DNA of 64,000 bases from Limiplasma sp958448555 (GCA_958448555.1 CAUDEL010000005.1:23875-87874), one strand, 5' to 3'. Shown: positions 35,825-44,484, counted from the first letter of the stretch. Numbers and translations are program-made. The notes: generated by a model not told the origin, from the sequence alone.

Positions 35825-37177
35825 GTGGCCAGACTGTTTGGAACCGACGGCGTGCGCGGTATCGCCAACACCGAACTCACCTGTGATCTCGCCTTTCGCC
35901 TGGGGCAGGCCAGCGCCTATGTGCTGGCCAGCGACGTACATCGGCCGACCATCCTCGTAGGGCGCGACACGCGCCTGAGCGGCGAGATGCTGGAAAGCGC
36001 GCTGGTCGCCGGCATTTGCAGCGTAGGCGCGCGCGCGGTGCTGGTGGAGGTGCTGCCCACCCCCGCCATCGCTTACCTCACCCGCTTCTATGAGGCCGAC
36101 GCGGGCGCGGTTATCAGCGCCAGCCACAACACCGTCGAGTACAATGGCATCAAGTTCTTTGACAAAAACGGCTATAAGCTGCCCGACGCCATTGAGGACC
36201 GCATCGAGGAGATTGTGACCGGCGGTATGCCCGCCGATTTTGAAATGCCCATCGGCGAGCGCGTGGGCCGCCCCGTGCGCCAGCGCAACGCCACCCGCCG
36301 CTATGTGGACTTTGTGAAGGAGACCACCGGCGTTCGCCTGGACGGCCTGCACGTGGTGCTCGACTGCGCCCAGGGCGCGAGCTATGAGGTCGCGCCCATG
36401 GTGTTCAAGGAGCTTGGCGCCAAGGTGAGCTGCTACTATCACGAGCCCGACGGCACCAACATCAACGACAACTGCGGCTCCACCCACCCGCGCCGCCTGT
36501 GCGAGCTGGTGCGCGAGCTGGGCGCGGATGTGGGCTTCGCCTTTGACGGCGACGCCGACCGCCTGATGGCCGTGGACGAACGCGGCCAGCTCATCAACGG
36601 CGACCAGGTGATGGCCATGCTGGCCCTCTACCTCAAGGACCAGGGGCGGCTGAGGCAAAGCACCATTGTGGCCACGGTCATGAGCAACATGGGCCTGGAC
36701 ATCGCCATGAAAAAGCACGGCATCAAGATCGAAAAGACCCGCGTGGGCGACCGCTACGTGCTGGAAAAGATGCTCTCCGACGGCTACGTGCTGGGCGGTG
36801 AGCAGAGCGGCCACGTGATTCTTTTGGACTACAACACCACCGGCGACGGCCTCATCACCGCCGTGCAGGTCATCAGCGCCATGGTGCAGGCGCAGCGCCC
36901 CCTGAGCCGTCTGGCCGGTGTGATGCAGATGATGCCCCAGAGCCAGTATGCCGCCAACGTGGACGATCACAAAAAATACGACTTTGACAAAAACGAGAAG
37001 ATCATGCAGAAGATCGCGGAGCTGGAGCGCAAGTACAAGGACAAGGGCCGTCTGGTGGTGCGCGCCAGCGGCACCGAGCCGCGCGTGCGCGTGATGATCG
37101 AGGGTCCCGACCAGCGCGAGATGGACCGCGACGTCTACGCCCTGAGCAAGCTCATCGAGCGCGAGCTGCGCGGCTGA
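35825..37177 (+). CDS. glmM: Phosphoglucosamine mutase
   Basis: The enzyme has 450 residues and converts glucosamine 6-phosphate to glucosamine 1-phosphate for peptidoglycan precursors. The start MARLFGTDGVRG is diagnostic. The active-site phosphoserine is Ser100 in AVISASHN, the metal loop is FDGDADR (about 240), the sugar loop GGEQSGH, and the phosphate-binding loop RASGTEPRVRVM. It begins at a GTG 9 nt after AAAGGAG. Confidence 0.96.
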   Translation: MARLFGTDGVRGIANTELTCDLAFRLGQASAYVLASDVHRPTILVGRDTRLSGEMLESALVAGICSVGARAVLVEVLPTPAIAYLTRFYEADAGAVISASHNTVEYNGIKFFDKNGYKLPDAIEDRIEEIVTGGMPADFEMPIGERVGRPVRQRNATRRYVDFVKETTGVRLDGLHVVLDCAQGASYEVAPMVFKELGAKVSCYYHEPDGTNINDNCGSTHPRRLCELVRELGADVGFAFDGDADRLMAVDERGQLINGDQVMAMLALYLKDQGRLRQSTIVATVMSNMGLDIAMKKHGIKIEKTRVGDRYVLEKMLSDGYVLGGEQSGHVILLDYNTTGDGLITAVQVISAMVQAQRPLSRLAGVMQMMPQSQYAANVDDHKKYDFDKNEKIMQKIAELERKYKDKGRLVVRASGTEPRVRVMIEGPDQREMDRDVYALSKLIERELRG

Positions 37178-37196
37178 ACGCCCGCGAACATGATTT

Positions 37197-37540
37197 GCCC
37201 GGTCTCAAAAGAGGCCGGGCGTAGACCGTTGAAAAAAACCTTGTTTTTGGGGGAGAGACGTGTTTCTTGCGCTATTCGAGCGCTTGTAACGCTCGCGAAA
37301 AAGTTGTGGCATAAGGCTTTGGGGACCGAAAAGAAGTGTCAGCCCTGTGGCCTGTTGCCACCGAAGGTGGCAAAGCGACCCGCAGGTGGGGAGCGAAACG
37401 AGCGGCGAGCGTGACCAGCGCCCGCCGCGACGATTGAGCGACCGAGACTCTACCTCAAGCCACAACAGGGGATGATTGCCCTGTACCCCGCATTTTATCA
37501 ACAAACTGTGCCTTGCTTCAAAAGAGGCCAGGCACAGTTT
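37197..37540. repeat. Dispersed hairpin-rich repeat, copy B, with flanking hairpins
   Basis: No gene is supported between glmM and the insertion sequence. The repeat proper (37221-37502) matches copy A in reverse orientation. It is enclosed by two related hairpins, GCCCGGTCTCAAAAGAGGCC followed by GGGC (37197-37220), and AAACTGTGCC...GGCACAGTTT (37503-37540) with the same CAAAAGAGGCC loop side. Its right edge, reversed, reads CAGTTTGTTGATAAAATGCG, like copy A's CAGACTGCTGACAAAGTGCG. Internal hairpins include GAGCGCTTGTAACGCTC. Confidence 0.7.
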
Positions 37541-37550
37541 ATCGAAGAAG

Positions 37551-38848
37551 TGAACTGCACCCCATTTGTTAGACAGTATGATATACTGGATAATAAGTGG
37601 GGTGCTTTATTATGCCAAAAGGAATATCAAACAAACGGTACACATCAGAGTTTAAGCAACGGGTTGTAGAGGCTGTCATGCAAGATGGTCTCAGTTACAA
37701 GGAAGCCGCCAGGGCTCTATGACGTTCAGGGGCATGACCGAATTCAAAGTCGGGAGCGGATTTATTTGGAAAAAGGTCCAAAAGGCCTTGTTGTAGAGCG
37801 ACGAGGGCGCAGAGGTACAGGAAGGCCGAAGAAACTGCCAAGCAAAGTGGAAGAGGATTTGCTCGCTGAAGTTCAGCGGCTGCGTGCGGAAAATGCTTAC
37901 TTAAAAAACTTGGAAGCCTTGGTTTTGGAAGACAAGCGACGCCAGCGCAAAAAACGCAGATAGTTCAAAAACTGAGGCAAGAATTCTCGCTGTCGCTTCT
38001 GCTCGAAATCGCTCAACTTCCTCGCGCTACCTTCTACTATCATCTGAAGCGGATGAGGGTACCAGACAAATACAAGGAAGTCAAAGCAGAAATCACCCTG
38101 ATTTATCATGAGAACAAAGGGCGGTACGGGTATCGCCGTATCACGACGGAGTTGCATAACCGCGGATTTTCTTGTAATCACAAGACTGTCCAGCAGCTCA
38201 TGAGAGAGCTGGGCTTAGTCTGCCGTGTCAGAATCAAGAAGTATCGTTCTTACAAAGGAGAAGTTGGTAAAATTGCTTCTAATTTATTGAATCGGGAATT
38301 CGGTGCGGAAAGCCAAACCTGAAATGGGTTACCGATGTGACGGAGTTCAATCTTTTCGGTCAGAAACTGTACCTTTCTCCGATCCTGGATTTACACAATG
38401 GTTATCTGGTCAGCTATACGCTTTTTCAACGTCCCGTTCTAAGCATGGTGACCACCATGTTGGAGAAGGCTTTTGAAACCATACCGGACGGGACGGATCT
38501 GATTCTCCACTCAGACCAGGGGTGGCAATACCAGCACAAGCAGTACCAGAGAATGCTCAGAAAGAAGGGTATCCGACAAAGCATGAGCCGTAAAGGGAAT
38601 TGTTTGGATAATGCTGTATATGGAAAATTTCTTTGGTCTACTTAAAAGTGAACTGCTGTATCTCCAGAAATTCGAATCCATGGAACACTTTAAGCTGGAA
38701 CTGCTGGATTATCTGGACTACTACAACAATCGCCGCATAAAGGCAAAGCCAAAGGGCTTGCCGCCTGCGATTCACAGACAACTAGCCCTTTTGGCTGCCT
38801 AAACAATTTTTGCTTTCAAATATTGTCTAACTTTTTGGGGCCACTTCA
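37551..38848 (+). mobile_element. IS3-family (IS150-type) insertion sequence, decayed
   Basis: The 1,298-bp element has imperfect terminal inverted repeats of about 25 bp: TGAACTGCACCCCATTTG with GTTAGACA at the left, and reversed TGAAGTGGCCCCAAAAAG with GTTAGACA at the right, both with TG ends. The flanks (AAG and AAT) do not show a clean 3-bp duplication, so one side may have been lost by IS-mediated deletion. Confidence 0.85.
37611..38802 (+). pseudogene. IS150-type transposase (orfA/orfB) with at least three frameshifts
   Basis: OrfA starts MPKGISNKRYTSEFKQRVVE with its helix-turn-helix and shifts frame near 37715, continuing as DRIQSRERIYLEKGPKG and ending at 37963. OrfB begins with LSLLLEIAQLPRATFYYHL, shifts near 38320 after NREFGAES to KWVTDVTEFNLFGQKLYLSP (DDE Asp region), passes LILHSDQGWQYQHKQY (second Asp) and shifts again near 38612 to ENFFGLLKSELLYL (catalytic Glu) and YYNNRRIKAKPKGLPP. 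Besides these shifts the family's natural -1 frameshift joins orfA and orfB. No active transposase can be made. Confidence 0.88.
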
Positions 38849-38849
38849 A

Positions 38850-39116
38850 ATGATAGGCCCGTATTTCGCCCGGCTGGAAAGGCATCTGGGACAGATGAAG
38901 AAGTATCAAGCCACCATTGACTACTTGACGCAGGAGAACATGGGCCTGAAACAAAAAGTCAACGACGAAAAGAGCATCCAAAAGCGGGTGGAAGTATTGG
39001 AGCTGAAAAAGGAAAACGAGCGGCTCCGACGATTTGTGGAAAGTATTCCTCAGGAGATCAGACAGGCGTTTCAAGAGCGGCAGAGGGAGCTGCCTGCTAA
39101 AGCTCCCCACCGATAG
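38850..39116 (+). pseudogene. C-terminal remnant of a MobV-type relaxase gene
   Basis: 88 residues remain, starting directly at the IS right end. They form a coiled coil (TIDYLTQENMGLKQKV, VEVLELKKENERLRRFVESI) ending IPQEIRQAFQERQRELP, the same tail type as the complete relaxase at 50770-51735 (LLRKIPPEVLEELQKQ). The N-terminal catalytic part is absent. Confidence 0.65.
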
Positions 39117-39142
39117 CCATTTTCTCAAGAAAGGAGGTACAT

Positions 39143-39349
39143 TTGGGCGGAAGGAAGAAGCTCACGAATAACACCGGCATGCCCTAGCACCGGATCGAGG
39201 CGATAGCACGCTGCATCCTCCCGGATATTCTTGCTTTCTATGAAAGTGAGGAAGGCCAGAGGGAATTTGCTGAATGGAAGAAGCAAAGGGAACTGGAAAA
39301 GCAGGAGGTCAAAGCAGATAAGGACGAAAAAAGAGCGGGCGCACCGTGA
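39143..39349 (+). pseudogene. Small mobilization-element ORF with an internal TAG
   Basis: A TTG 6 nt after AAGGAGG opens GGRKKLTNNTGMP, then TAG (39185-39187), and the same frame continues HRIEAIARCILPDILAFYES...REFAEWKKQRELEKQE to a stop at 39349. The TAG probably replaced a CAG (Gln) codon. It follows the relaxase remnant, as similar ORFs do in mobilizable elements. Confidence 0.6.
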
Positions 39350-39372
39350 AAACGGCTACGTCCGCCTTTTTT
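39335..39372 (+). terminator. Terminator after the relaxase remnant
   Basis: GCGGGCG and CGTCCGC close a loop that includes the stop region, followed by six T residues. Confidence 0.6.
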
Positions 39373-39469
39373 GCGTCTATGGAGTTATTGCTTCTTCCGA
39401 AGGACTCTCGGCTTGGAGACAGGCTTGCGCCTTATCCCGTTGCGAAAGTAGGTACTTTCATACGGATCG

Positions 39470-39528
39470 AAAAAAACCAATAATCCGAACCCATTTCCTA
39501 TCGGAAACAAGTTCGGATTATATTGGTT
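39470..39528 (-). terminator. Probable original tRNA-Arg terminator, now 21 kb from its gene
   Basis: On the minus strand AACCAATATAATCCGAAC pairs with GTTCGGATTATTGGTT and is followed by seven T residues. It abuts the left attachment repeat on the side that would lie just after the tRNA 3' end before island integration. Confidence 0.7.
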
Positions 39529-39574
39529 TGGTGAGCCCGGCGGGATTCGAACCCACGACCTTTTGATTCGTAGT
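39529..39574. repeat. attL: 46-bp duplicate of the tRNA-Arg 3' end
   Basis: TGGTGAGCCCGGCGGGATTC and the following 26 nt are identical to 60620-60665. Beyond the repeat the sequence diverges (TTGTATAA here, CAAACACT in the tRNA), so this copy is only a tRNA fragment. Confidence 0.92.
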
Positions 39575-39730
39575 TTGTATAAACCAATAGACTGATATAG
39601 CATGTTTGTGGTATCTGAATGAAAGTATCTGAGGACTCATCTGCTATTCAACACAAAGGCGGAGGGGATTTTGCTAGGCAATATATCTTACTTTTTAAAC
39701 GATACCCTTTATTTTTACATCTTCCCCCTT

Positions 39731-39768
39731 AGCGGCTTATCAAAAACGGTAAGCCGCTTTGCTTTTTG
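39731..39768 (+). terminator. Terminator in the gene-free left end of the island
   Basis: AGCGGCTTA and TAAGCCGCT enclose a short loop, with TTTGCTTTTTG after it. No gene is visible between attL and 39920; a possible TACAAT -10 box lies at 39848. Confidence 0.75.
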
Positions 39769-39919
39769 AGTTTCGGGAAAAGAAAACCTTCCATTTGTCA
39801 ATAAAAGCACCCAAAAAGGTGTTCGCCTATCGCACACCCATTGCTGCTACAATAGGGTCACAAGGTTGAGGGACACCAACGCAAAGCCTTGAATCGCAAG
39901 CAATGAAGGGAATGATTTG

Positions 39920-40375
39920 ATGGAAACTTCCGCCTCTGAAAATGGTATCCGCAAGATTGACCGCATCCACAAGAAGGTTCTGGTCACCAAGGACTTTCTG
40001 ATTAAGGGAAGCCAGTATGGCACGGCTCAATTTGAACTGTATGAGAAGCTGAAAGAAACCTACCCCGGCTTTTCTATTGAGGTGGCAAAGCTGCGTCACA
40101 ACACCGGCAAGCAGACCTATGCCAACCTGACCTACAAGCGGATGGAGGATTTCATGCAGGGGCATGAAACTGATCCGCAAAAGCTGCTTGAAGTGCAGGC
40201 TGAATATAGAGAGCTGCGGGAACTGCTCGCAGGAAAAAAAGGCGCATATGTGCAGGTCAAGAGGTGGTTTCTCGATAAGTACAAGGACGAACTGAAACGC
40301 ATCCGCGACGAAGAAGAAAGCACCAAACACGCCCAGATAACCGCTCGTCTCATCTATACCCCTGCCGCGCAGTAA
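39920..40375 (+). CDS. Hypothetical island protein
   Basis: It has 151 residues from the ATG at 39920, after AAGGGAATGATTTG. It is soluble, charged and rich in Lys and Glu (FLIKGSQYGTAQFELYEKLKET, DKYKDELKRIRDEEES). No domain is recognised. With the next gene, 18 nt downstream, it makes a two-gene unit at the left end of the island. Confidence 0.65.
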   Translation: METSASENGIRKIDRIHKKVLVTKDFLIKGSQYGTAQFELYEKLKETYPGFSIEVAKLRHNTGKQTYANLTYKRMEDFMQGHETDPQKLLEVQAEYRELRELLAGKKGAYVQVKRWFLDKYKDELKRIRDEEESTKHAQITARLIYTPAAQ

Positions 40376-40393
40376 CGGAAAGGAGCCATGATA

Positions 40394-40909
40394 ATGACTA
40401 ACAAGGAAATGATGCTTGCCGCCCTCAAGGATTCTGGTCATTTTATCGACCGTGAGAACAATGTGGTCTATGTGAGCCCAAAATTCAACCATGAGGCGGA
40501 AAAATTTGATACCGATGAGTGCAAGACGCTGGATGCCGTAATGAAGCGTTTCCCGAAGATGACCATCAGGGAGTATGTTCCCAAGCGCAAAGCCCGACTG
40601 ACCTTTCAAGCCATGGAAGTGTTCATTTGCCAGATGCCCAACGCAGAAAAGAACTATGATGAGTTCATGCGGCTGCGCAAGACGGCCCCTGCGTCTCACC
40701 GCAATCCCTATAAGGCCGTATGTGATTGGTTTGAGAAGAAGTACCCCTATTATGGCAAATCCATCGTGTATAACGATGAGGGAAGGCAGGTGTGGAACCT
40801 TGTGGAAGCATCCCGCCTTGCGAAGGAAGAACAGGCCCGGCGGGCGGCTGCGAATGAATGCAACGTGATTCCCATGCCTTCCGCGGCGGACAACGCCATC
40901 AGCGCATGA
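40394..40909 (+). CDS. Hypothetical island protein
   Basis: It has 171 residues; ATG 40394 is preferred to 40388 because AAGGAG is 8 nt from it. It is soluble, with DRENNVVYVSPKFNHEAEKF, FQAMEVFICQMPNAEKNYDEF and YKAVCDWFEKKYPYYGKSIV. No recognised domain. It probably shares a transcript with the upstream gene and ends before two terminators. Confidence 0.65.
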   Translation: MTNKEMMLAALKDSGHFIDRENNVVYVSPKFNHEAEKFDTDECKTLDAVMKRFPKMTIREYVPKRKARLTFQAMEVFICQMPNAEKNYDEFMRLRKTAPASHRNPYKAVCDWFEKKYPYYGKSIVYNDEGRQVWNLVEASRLAKEEQARRAAANECNVIPMPSAADNAISA

Positions 40910-41050
40910 TGGACGAAACGAATCCGCAAAGGCAATATCTTTCGTCTTTTCTGTATGGGTTTGTCCGATGGGACGGAAACAGCAATCCGCCAAAAGAAAA
41001 AAGGTGCCCGTGCCGACAAGCGGCACAGACACCCGGAATTTACCATTTTG

Positions 41051-41148
41051 GAACTGCGTGAGCCGAAGGCGAGCGACAGTTCTTTTTTTGTAAAAAAGCG
41101 TTTGCCAAAAATGGGGGCATCTATAATATAGACACCCCTGTTTTTGGC
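41051..41148. terminator. Two terminators between convergent genes
   Basis: GAACTG...CAGTTC followed by seven T residues (41051-41090) ends the plus-strand unit. GCCAAAAATGGGG...CCCCTGTTTTTGGC (41104-41148) is a bidirectional stem ending the helicase gene on the minus strand. No gene is seen in 40910-41162. Confidence 0.8.
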
Positions 41149-41162
41149 AGTTTGTTTGGTTG

Positions 41163-42347
41163 TCAGTCAAGGGGTTGTGGGACCGGACCGCAAGATTCGG
41201 CCTTGGTAATGACGATATAGCGTCGGTTATTTTCACGGCCTTCGGTGATGGTATAACCGTTGGCTTCCAATCGCTCGCGCAGGGTTTTGAATGCAAGCAG
41301 ATGCCCTTTTGCATCTTTGAGGCCCAACTTCTCGCGCAATTCCTTCTTTTCTTGCTGGAAAAGCCGCTTATTCAGATATTCTTCCGGCACAATAATTTTC
41401 CCATTGTGGCAATCATAGTAATATACGCTGTCCAAATCGCCTCGGTAACGTCCTCTTGCCTGTATGCGGTGAGTAGGATTGTTGGAATGAATAATCATGT
41501 AATCCATTTGGCCGTACAGGTTGATACTGGTTTCACAACTGGCATTAAAGATAAGCAGATCGTATTCCGGGGGTACGGCCTCATTTTCCAGAATATATCT
41601 GCGGGCCTTAAACTGTTCCTCATTCATGGGATACTTCTCGTTGGCAGCGCTCCATATAGAAATGGGCCTAAACCCGGCGTCGGAGGCGATTTTTTCATAT
41701 TGCTTGATCTGCGAAATATGGCCTATATAGAGTGCGCCGCGCGTTCCTTTGGGTATCTGTGCTATAACCTGCTCTAGGCTGGCATAATATCTGATGTCGT
41801 GGTTTTGGTATTGTTTGAGACGACTGATATCAATGGGGACGGAGTAGGCAAACGAAAGGTCTTTTAGCTTTCCGGGCGTTGCAGTTATGCCTACAACAAG
41901 GGTATGGCTGCTTCGGGCCACCTTGTAGATAGCATCTCTTGCGATACTTGTATAATTGGGTTCTTCACTCATTGCGGCAAAAGCAGGAAGATTATGCAGC
42001 TCATCGCAGATAATGAGCTCAAAATAATCGGCAAAATCAGGGTTGCGAGATACCCACACGCCAAACTGTGCATAAGTGGTTACAACAATTTTTGTTGGAT
42101 CACCTTCTTCTTCCGCAGGGAAAGACGCGTATTTTATGTCGTACTCATAAAAATAATATGGTCTGTTCAGCCGCTCGTTTTTGGCAAGCCGTTCAAAACC
42201 ATTGCGCGTATCTATGAGGTATAGAGCCTTTTTCGGTGAAGAAGCCAGTTTTGAAACGACATTGATGGCGGCTGTTGTTTTACCGCATCCACAGGGCGCT
42301 TCGATAATATTTAGTTTCCTGCGCTTAAAATTGGCAATACTTAACAC
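41163..42347 (-). CDS. DExH-box helicase-like ATPase
   Basis: The product has 394 residues from the GTG at 42347. Superfamily 2 motifs are visible: Walker A APCGCGKTT (17-25), TTYAQFGVW (Ia/Ib side), DELH in LIICDELHNLPAF (motif II), GITATPG (motif III), LYIGHISQIKQYEKIA (IV), FNASCETSINL (V) and HRIQARGRYRGD (VI). The natural start may be an ATG at 42374, 9 nt after AAAGGA, but its third codon is TAG; the frame between (NQYLAD) is otherwise open. As it stands, translation must begin downstream at a codon without a good ribosome site. Confidence 0.75.
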   Translation of the reverse strand: MLSIANFKRRKLNIIEAPCGCGKTTAAINVVSKLASSPKKALYLIDTRNGFERLAKNERLNRPYYFYEYDIKYASFPAEEEGDPTKIVVTTYAQFGVWVSRNPDFADYFELIICDELHNLPAFAAMSEEPNYTSIARDAIYKVARSSHTLVVGITATPGKLKDLSFAYSVPIDISRLKQYQNHDIRYYASLEQVIAQIPKGTRGALYIGHISQIKQYEKIASDAGFRPISIWSAANEKYPMNEEQFKARRYILENEAVPPEYDLLIFNASCETSINLYGQMDYMIIHSNNPTHRIQARGRYRGDLDSVYYYDCHNGKIIVPEEYLNKRLFQQEKKELREKLGLKDAKGHLLAFKTLRERLEANGYTITEGRENNRRYIVITKAESCGPVPQPLD

Positions 42348-42456
42348 ATCTGCCAGGTATTGATTCTAATTCATAAGTATTATTCCTTTCTTCTTTAAAT
42401 TAATTTAATACTTTTCTTTTTAATGAATAGAAGAAATGGATTCCTCTTTCACTATT

Positions 42457-42485
42457 ATTATAACTCAAATTTTGATATTTTGCAA
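42457..42485 (-). promoter_or_regulatory. Promoter of the helicase-like gene
   Basis: TTGCAA (42485-42480) and TATAAT (42462-42457) with 17 nt spacing on the minus strand. Confidence 0.75.
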
Positions 42486-42648
42486 AAGTTAACTGCGCTA
42501 AAGTTTACCATATAAATCTTTTAAGGGTAAATTTTGTTATGCTTATCACGCGCATGATACAGCCAAAGCGCGCGGACAAAGGGACTATCATTTCTTTATA
42601 TACAGAACACTATAAAAAATACCCTCCCCCGGTGGGAAGGGCGAGCGG

Positions 42649-42891
42649 TTATTGTATTTCCTGTTCCAGCGTGTCAAATATCTCCGTGCTGAAAAATTCA
42701 CCCAAGGTTATCTCCAGACCATCACAGAGTTTTTTCACCAGATTGACGGATACCTCCTTACGGTGGGGGTCAAGCATACTATACACGCTGGAAGGGGTCA
42801 CGCCCGCGCGGTTCGCAAGTTCATTGGTACGGATGCCACGTTCTTTGCACAGATCGCGGAACCGTTGGGCCACGGCTTCCTTGACGGTCAC
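42649..42891 (-). CDS. XRE-family helix-turn-helix regulator
   Basis: It has 80 residues from a GTG 5 nt after GAGGTGA; the listed upstream extension lacks a ribosome site. The helix-turn-helix spans RFRDLCKERGIRTNELANRAGVTPSSVYSMLD, followed by LVKKLCDGLEITLGEFF. It is divergent from 43026 across a pair of TGCGTAATT sites and is likely to control that promoter. Confidence 0.85.
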   Translation of the reverse strand: MTVKEAVAQRFRDLCKERGIRTNELANRAGVTPSSVYSMLDPHRKEVSVNLVKKLCDGLEITLGEFFSTEIFDTLEQEIQ

Positions 42892-42945
42892 AAAAATCAC
42901 CTCAAAAAAGAGCATAGAAAAAAATATGCTTTTGCATATACGCAC

Positions 42946-43002
42946 TTGCGTAATTTTGGAAAGAAAGGTATAATGGGGAAGAAAATGCGCAGATGCGTAA
43001 TT
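42946..43002 (+). promoter_or_regulatory. Promoter with two TGCGTAATT operator candidates
   Basis: TTGCGT (42946-42951) and TATAAT (42969-42974) have 17 nt between them. TGCGTAATT occurs at 42947-42955, on the -35 box, and again at 42994-43002, between -10 and the start at 43026. The XRE gene reads away on the other strand. Confidence 0.7.
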
Positions 43003-43025
43003 AGTTCAAGAAAGAAGGAACTATC

Positions 43026-43220
43026 ATGCCTTATCTACTCAATCCAAAATCCGGAAAAATCCATCATTCCGACATGCCCCATGTTCAAAATAAGCCTGCG
43101 TACATATCTTTTTTGACCATTCAAGAGGCTATAGCGTATGCAAAAGACAACGGAAAACAACCATCACCTTGTGCAAGATGCCAGTTTCCACAAGCCGTAC
43201 GCGATGAAATCAACAGATAA
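43026..43220 (+). CDS. Small hypothetical protein with a CARC motif
   Basis: It has 64 residues: MPYLLNPKSGKIHHSD, then SFLTIQEAIAYAKDNGKQ and SPCARCQFPQAV. The paired cysteines (C-x2-C) with nearby histidines suggest a metal or redox site, unproven. AAGAAGGAA lies upstream. It is the first gene under the operator-bearing promoter. Confidence 0.6.
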   Translation: MPYLLNPKSGKIHHSDMPHVQNKPAYISFLTIQEAIAYAKDNGKQPSPCARCQFPQAVRDEINR

Positions 43221-43327
43221 GGAACGCGAAGAAACAATCACATCCATCCTGTTGATATAAATTTTGATATAGAAGGGCAGAGTTTTTCCGGACCAATATT
43301 ATGAAGCTTGAAAGGCGTGGAAACGGC

Positions 43328-44164
43328 ATGGAAAAAACGATATATTCGAAAAAGTGGTCACTTCTGGTAATCTTTGCAACTCTTATCGTTGTGAACTTGA
43401 TTACATTTAAATGGGAAAGTCTGAATTCTAATTATTTTTCGTGGGGAATCTTTTGGGATGAGACAGTTTCTTTGATTGTTGCAGTTACCGTATATGCATT
43501 CATCGTAGCTTTTCGTAAAAAGACATTTCGACCCAAAGAAAGAATTATCATCACTGTGGCAATCCTATTGACAATCCTTGTTTGGCCCCCAGAATTTTTC
43601 CGCGGAATAAATTACATCTTGAAATCATCTGATCAAAGTAATTTGTATTTGATAAAAAATATGGTTTGCACCATTGAAATTGCCCTGTTTGCCCTTTCGT
43701 GTATTTGCGCGGACAGAGGAAAAAAACGAATGGCTATTATCGCTGCGGTTGGAATGTTTTTATGTTGCTTTTATTTTGCTTTTCCGAGCATTTCTTTCGG
43801 CTTAAAAGATGGGTTCTATTTTCGTTATTTTTGGCTGTCAAGTTGTGTTTTTCTGTTGTGTCCTGCAGTATGGCTTGTAATTGTTGCCCTTCGTAATCTT
43901 CCTGAAAAGGCAAGATATGTATGTATCGCGCTGGTTATTTTGGTTTACGGCGTAATGATGATTCTTATTTATAATATCTATATATGGTATACTAGTTACA
44001 GTTATAGAGGAATGATATATTATGCCTCCTTTGGACATATTTTTCTGTTGATTCAGTTGGCAATAGGACTGCTGCCGCCTTCGTTGCTTTCTCAAAAAGT
44101 AAAAGAGAAGGAAGCAACGAAATGGTCCTATCTTGAACAATACAAAAAACAAATAATGAAATAA
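43328..44164 (+). CDS. Multi-pass membrane protein, unknown
   Basis: It has 278 residues with seven to eight hydrophobic segments (for example WSLLVIFATLIVVNLITF, ETVSLIVAVTVYAFIVAF, IIITVAILLTILVW, ALVILVYGVMMILIYNI, IFLLIQLAIGLLPPSLL). The ATG at 43328 is chosen over 43301, which has no ribosome site. The GC content is clearly below the host backbone, a sign of foreign origin. A second small membrane protein follows after 11 nt. Confidence 0.65.
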   Translation: MEKTIYSKKWSLLVIFATLIVVNLITFKWESLNSNYFSWGIFWDETVSLIVAVTVYAFIVAFRKKTFRPKERIIITVAILLTILVWPPEFFRGINYILKSSDQSNLYLIKNMVCTIEIALFALSCICADRGKKRMAIIAAVGMFLCCFYFAFPSISFGLKDGFYFRYFWLSSCVFLLCPAVWLVIVALRNLPEKARYVCIALVILVYGVMMILIYNIYIWYTSYSYRGMIYYASFGHIFLLIQLAIGLLPPSLLSQKVKEKEATKWSYLEQYKKQIMK

Positions 44165-44175
44165 GGAGGATTCAT

Positions 44176-44439
44176 ATGTTTGAGAACATTGGAGGCAAAA
44201 TCAAAATGGTGGCACGCATCGGGTGCTGGTTGGGAATCATTGCTTCGGTCGTTATTGCCATTGTGCTTTGGGCGAACAACAGTTATTATTACCCAACAAC
44301 GGGCACGGGACTCATCGTGTTGGTAGGCGGAAGTCTGGCTTCCTGGCTTGGGTCCCTGTTCACCTATGGAATGGGTGACCTGATAGAAAACGTCAGTGTG
44401 CTCGCAAACATTGCGGCAAAAAAGGAACTGGAAAAATAA
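44176..44439 (+). CDS. Small membrane protein
   Basis: It has 87 residues with two helices (IGCWLGIIASVVIAIVLWA and GLIVLVGGSLASWLGSLF) and a cytoplasmic tail. AAGGAGG is 9 nt before the ATG. It is followed by a strong terminator and probably shares a transcript with the preceding membrane protein. No known family. Confidence 0.7.
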   Translation: MFENIGGKIKMVARIGCWLGIIASVVIAIVLWANNSYYYPTTGTGLIVLVGGSLASWLGSLFTYGMGDLIENVSVLANIAAKKELEK

Positions 44440-44450
44440 AAAAGCTTTCG

Positions 44451-44484
44451 TCCCCTTCTCGCTATGCGGGAAGGGGAGTTTTTT
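44451..44484 (+). terminator. Terminator of the membrane-protein pair
   Basis: TCCCCTTC and GAAGGGGA flank a short loop, followed by GTTTTTT. Confidence 0.88.

Noticed and set aside
34796..36970. 724-codon open frame on the minus strand opposite glmM and the isomerase-like gene
   Set aside because: Same cause; both genes on the plus strand have clear motifs and ribosome sites.
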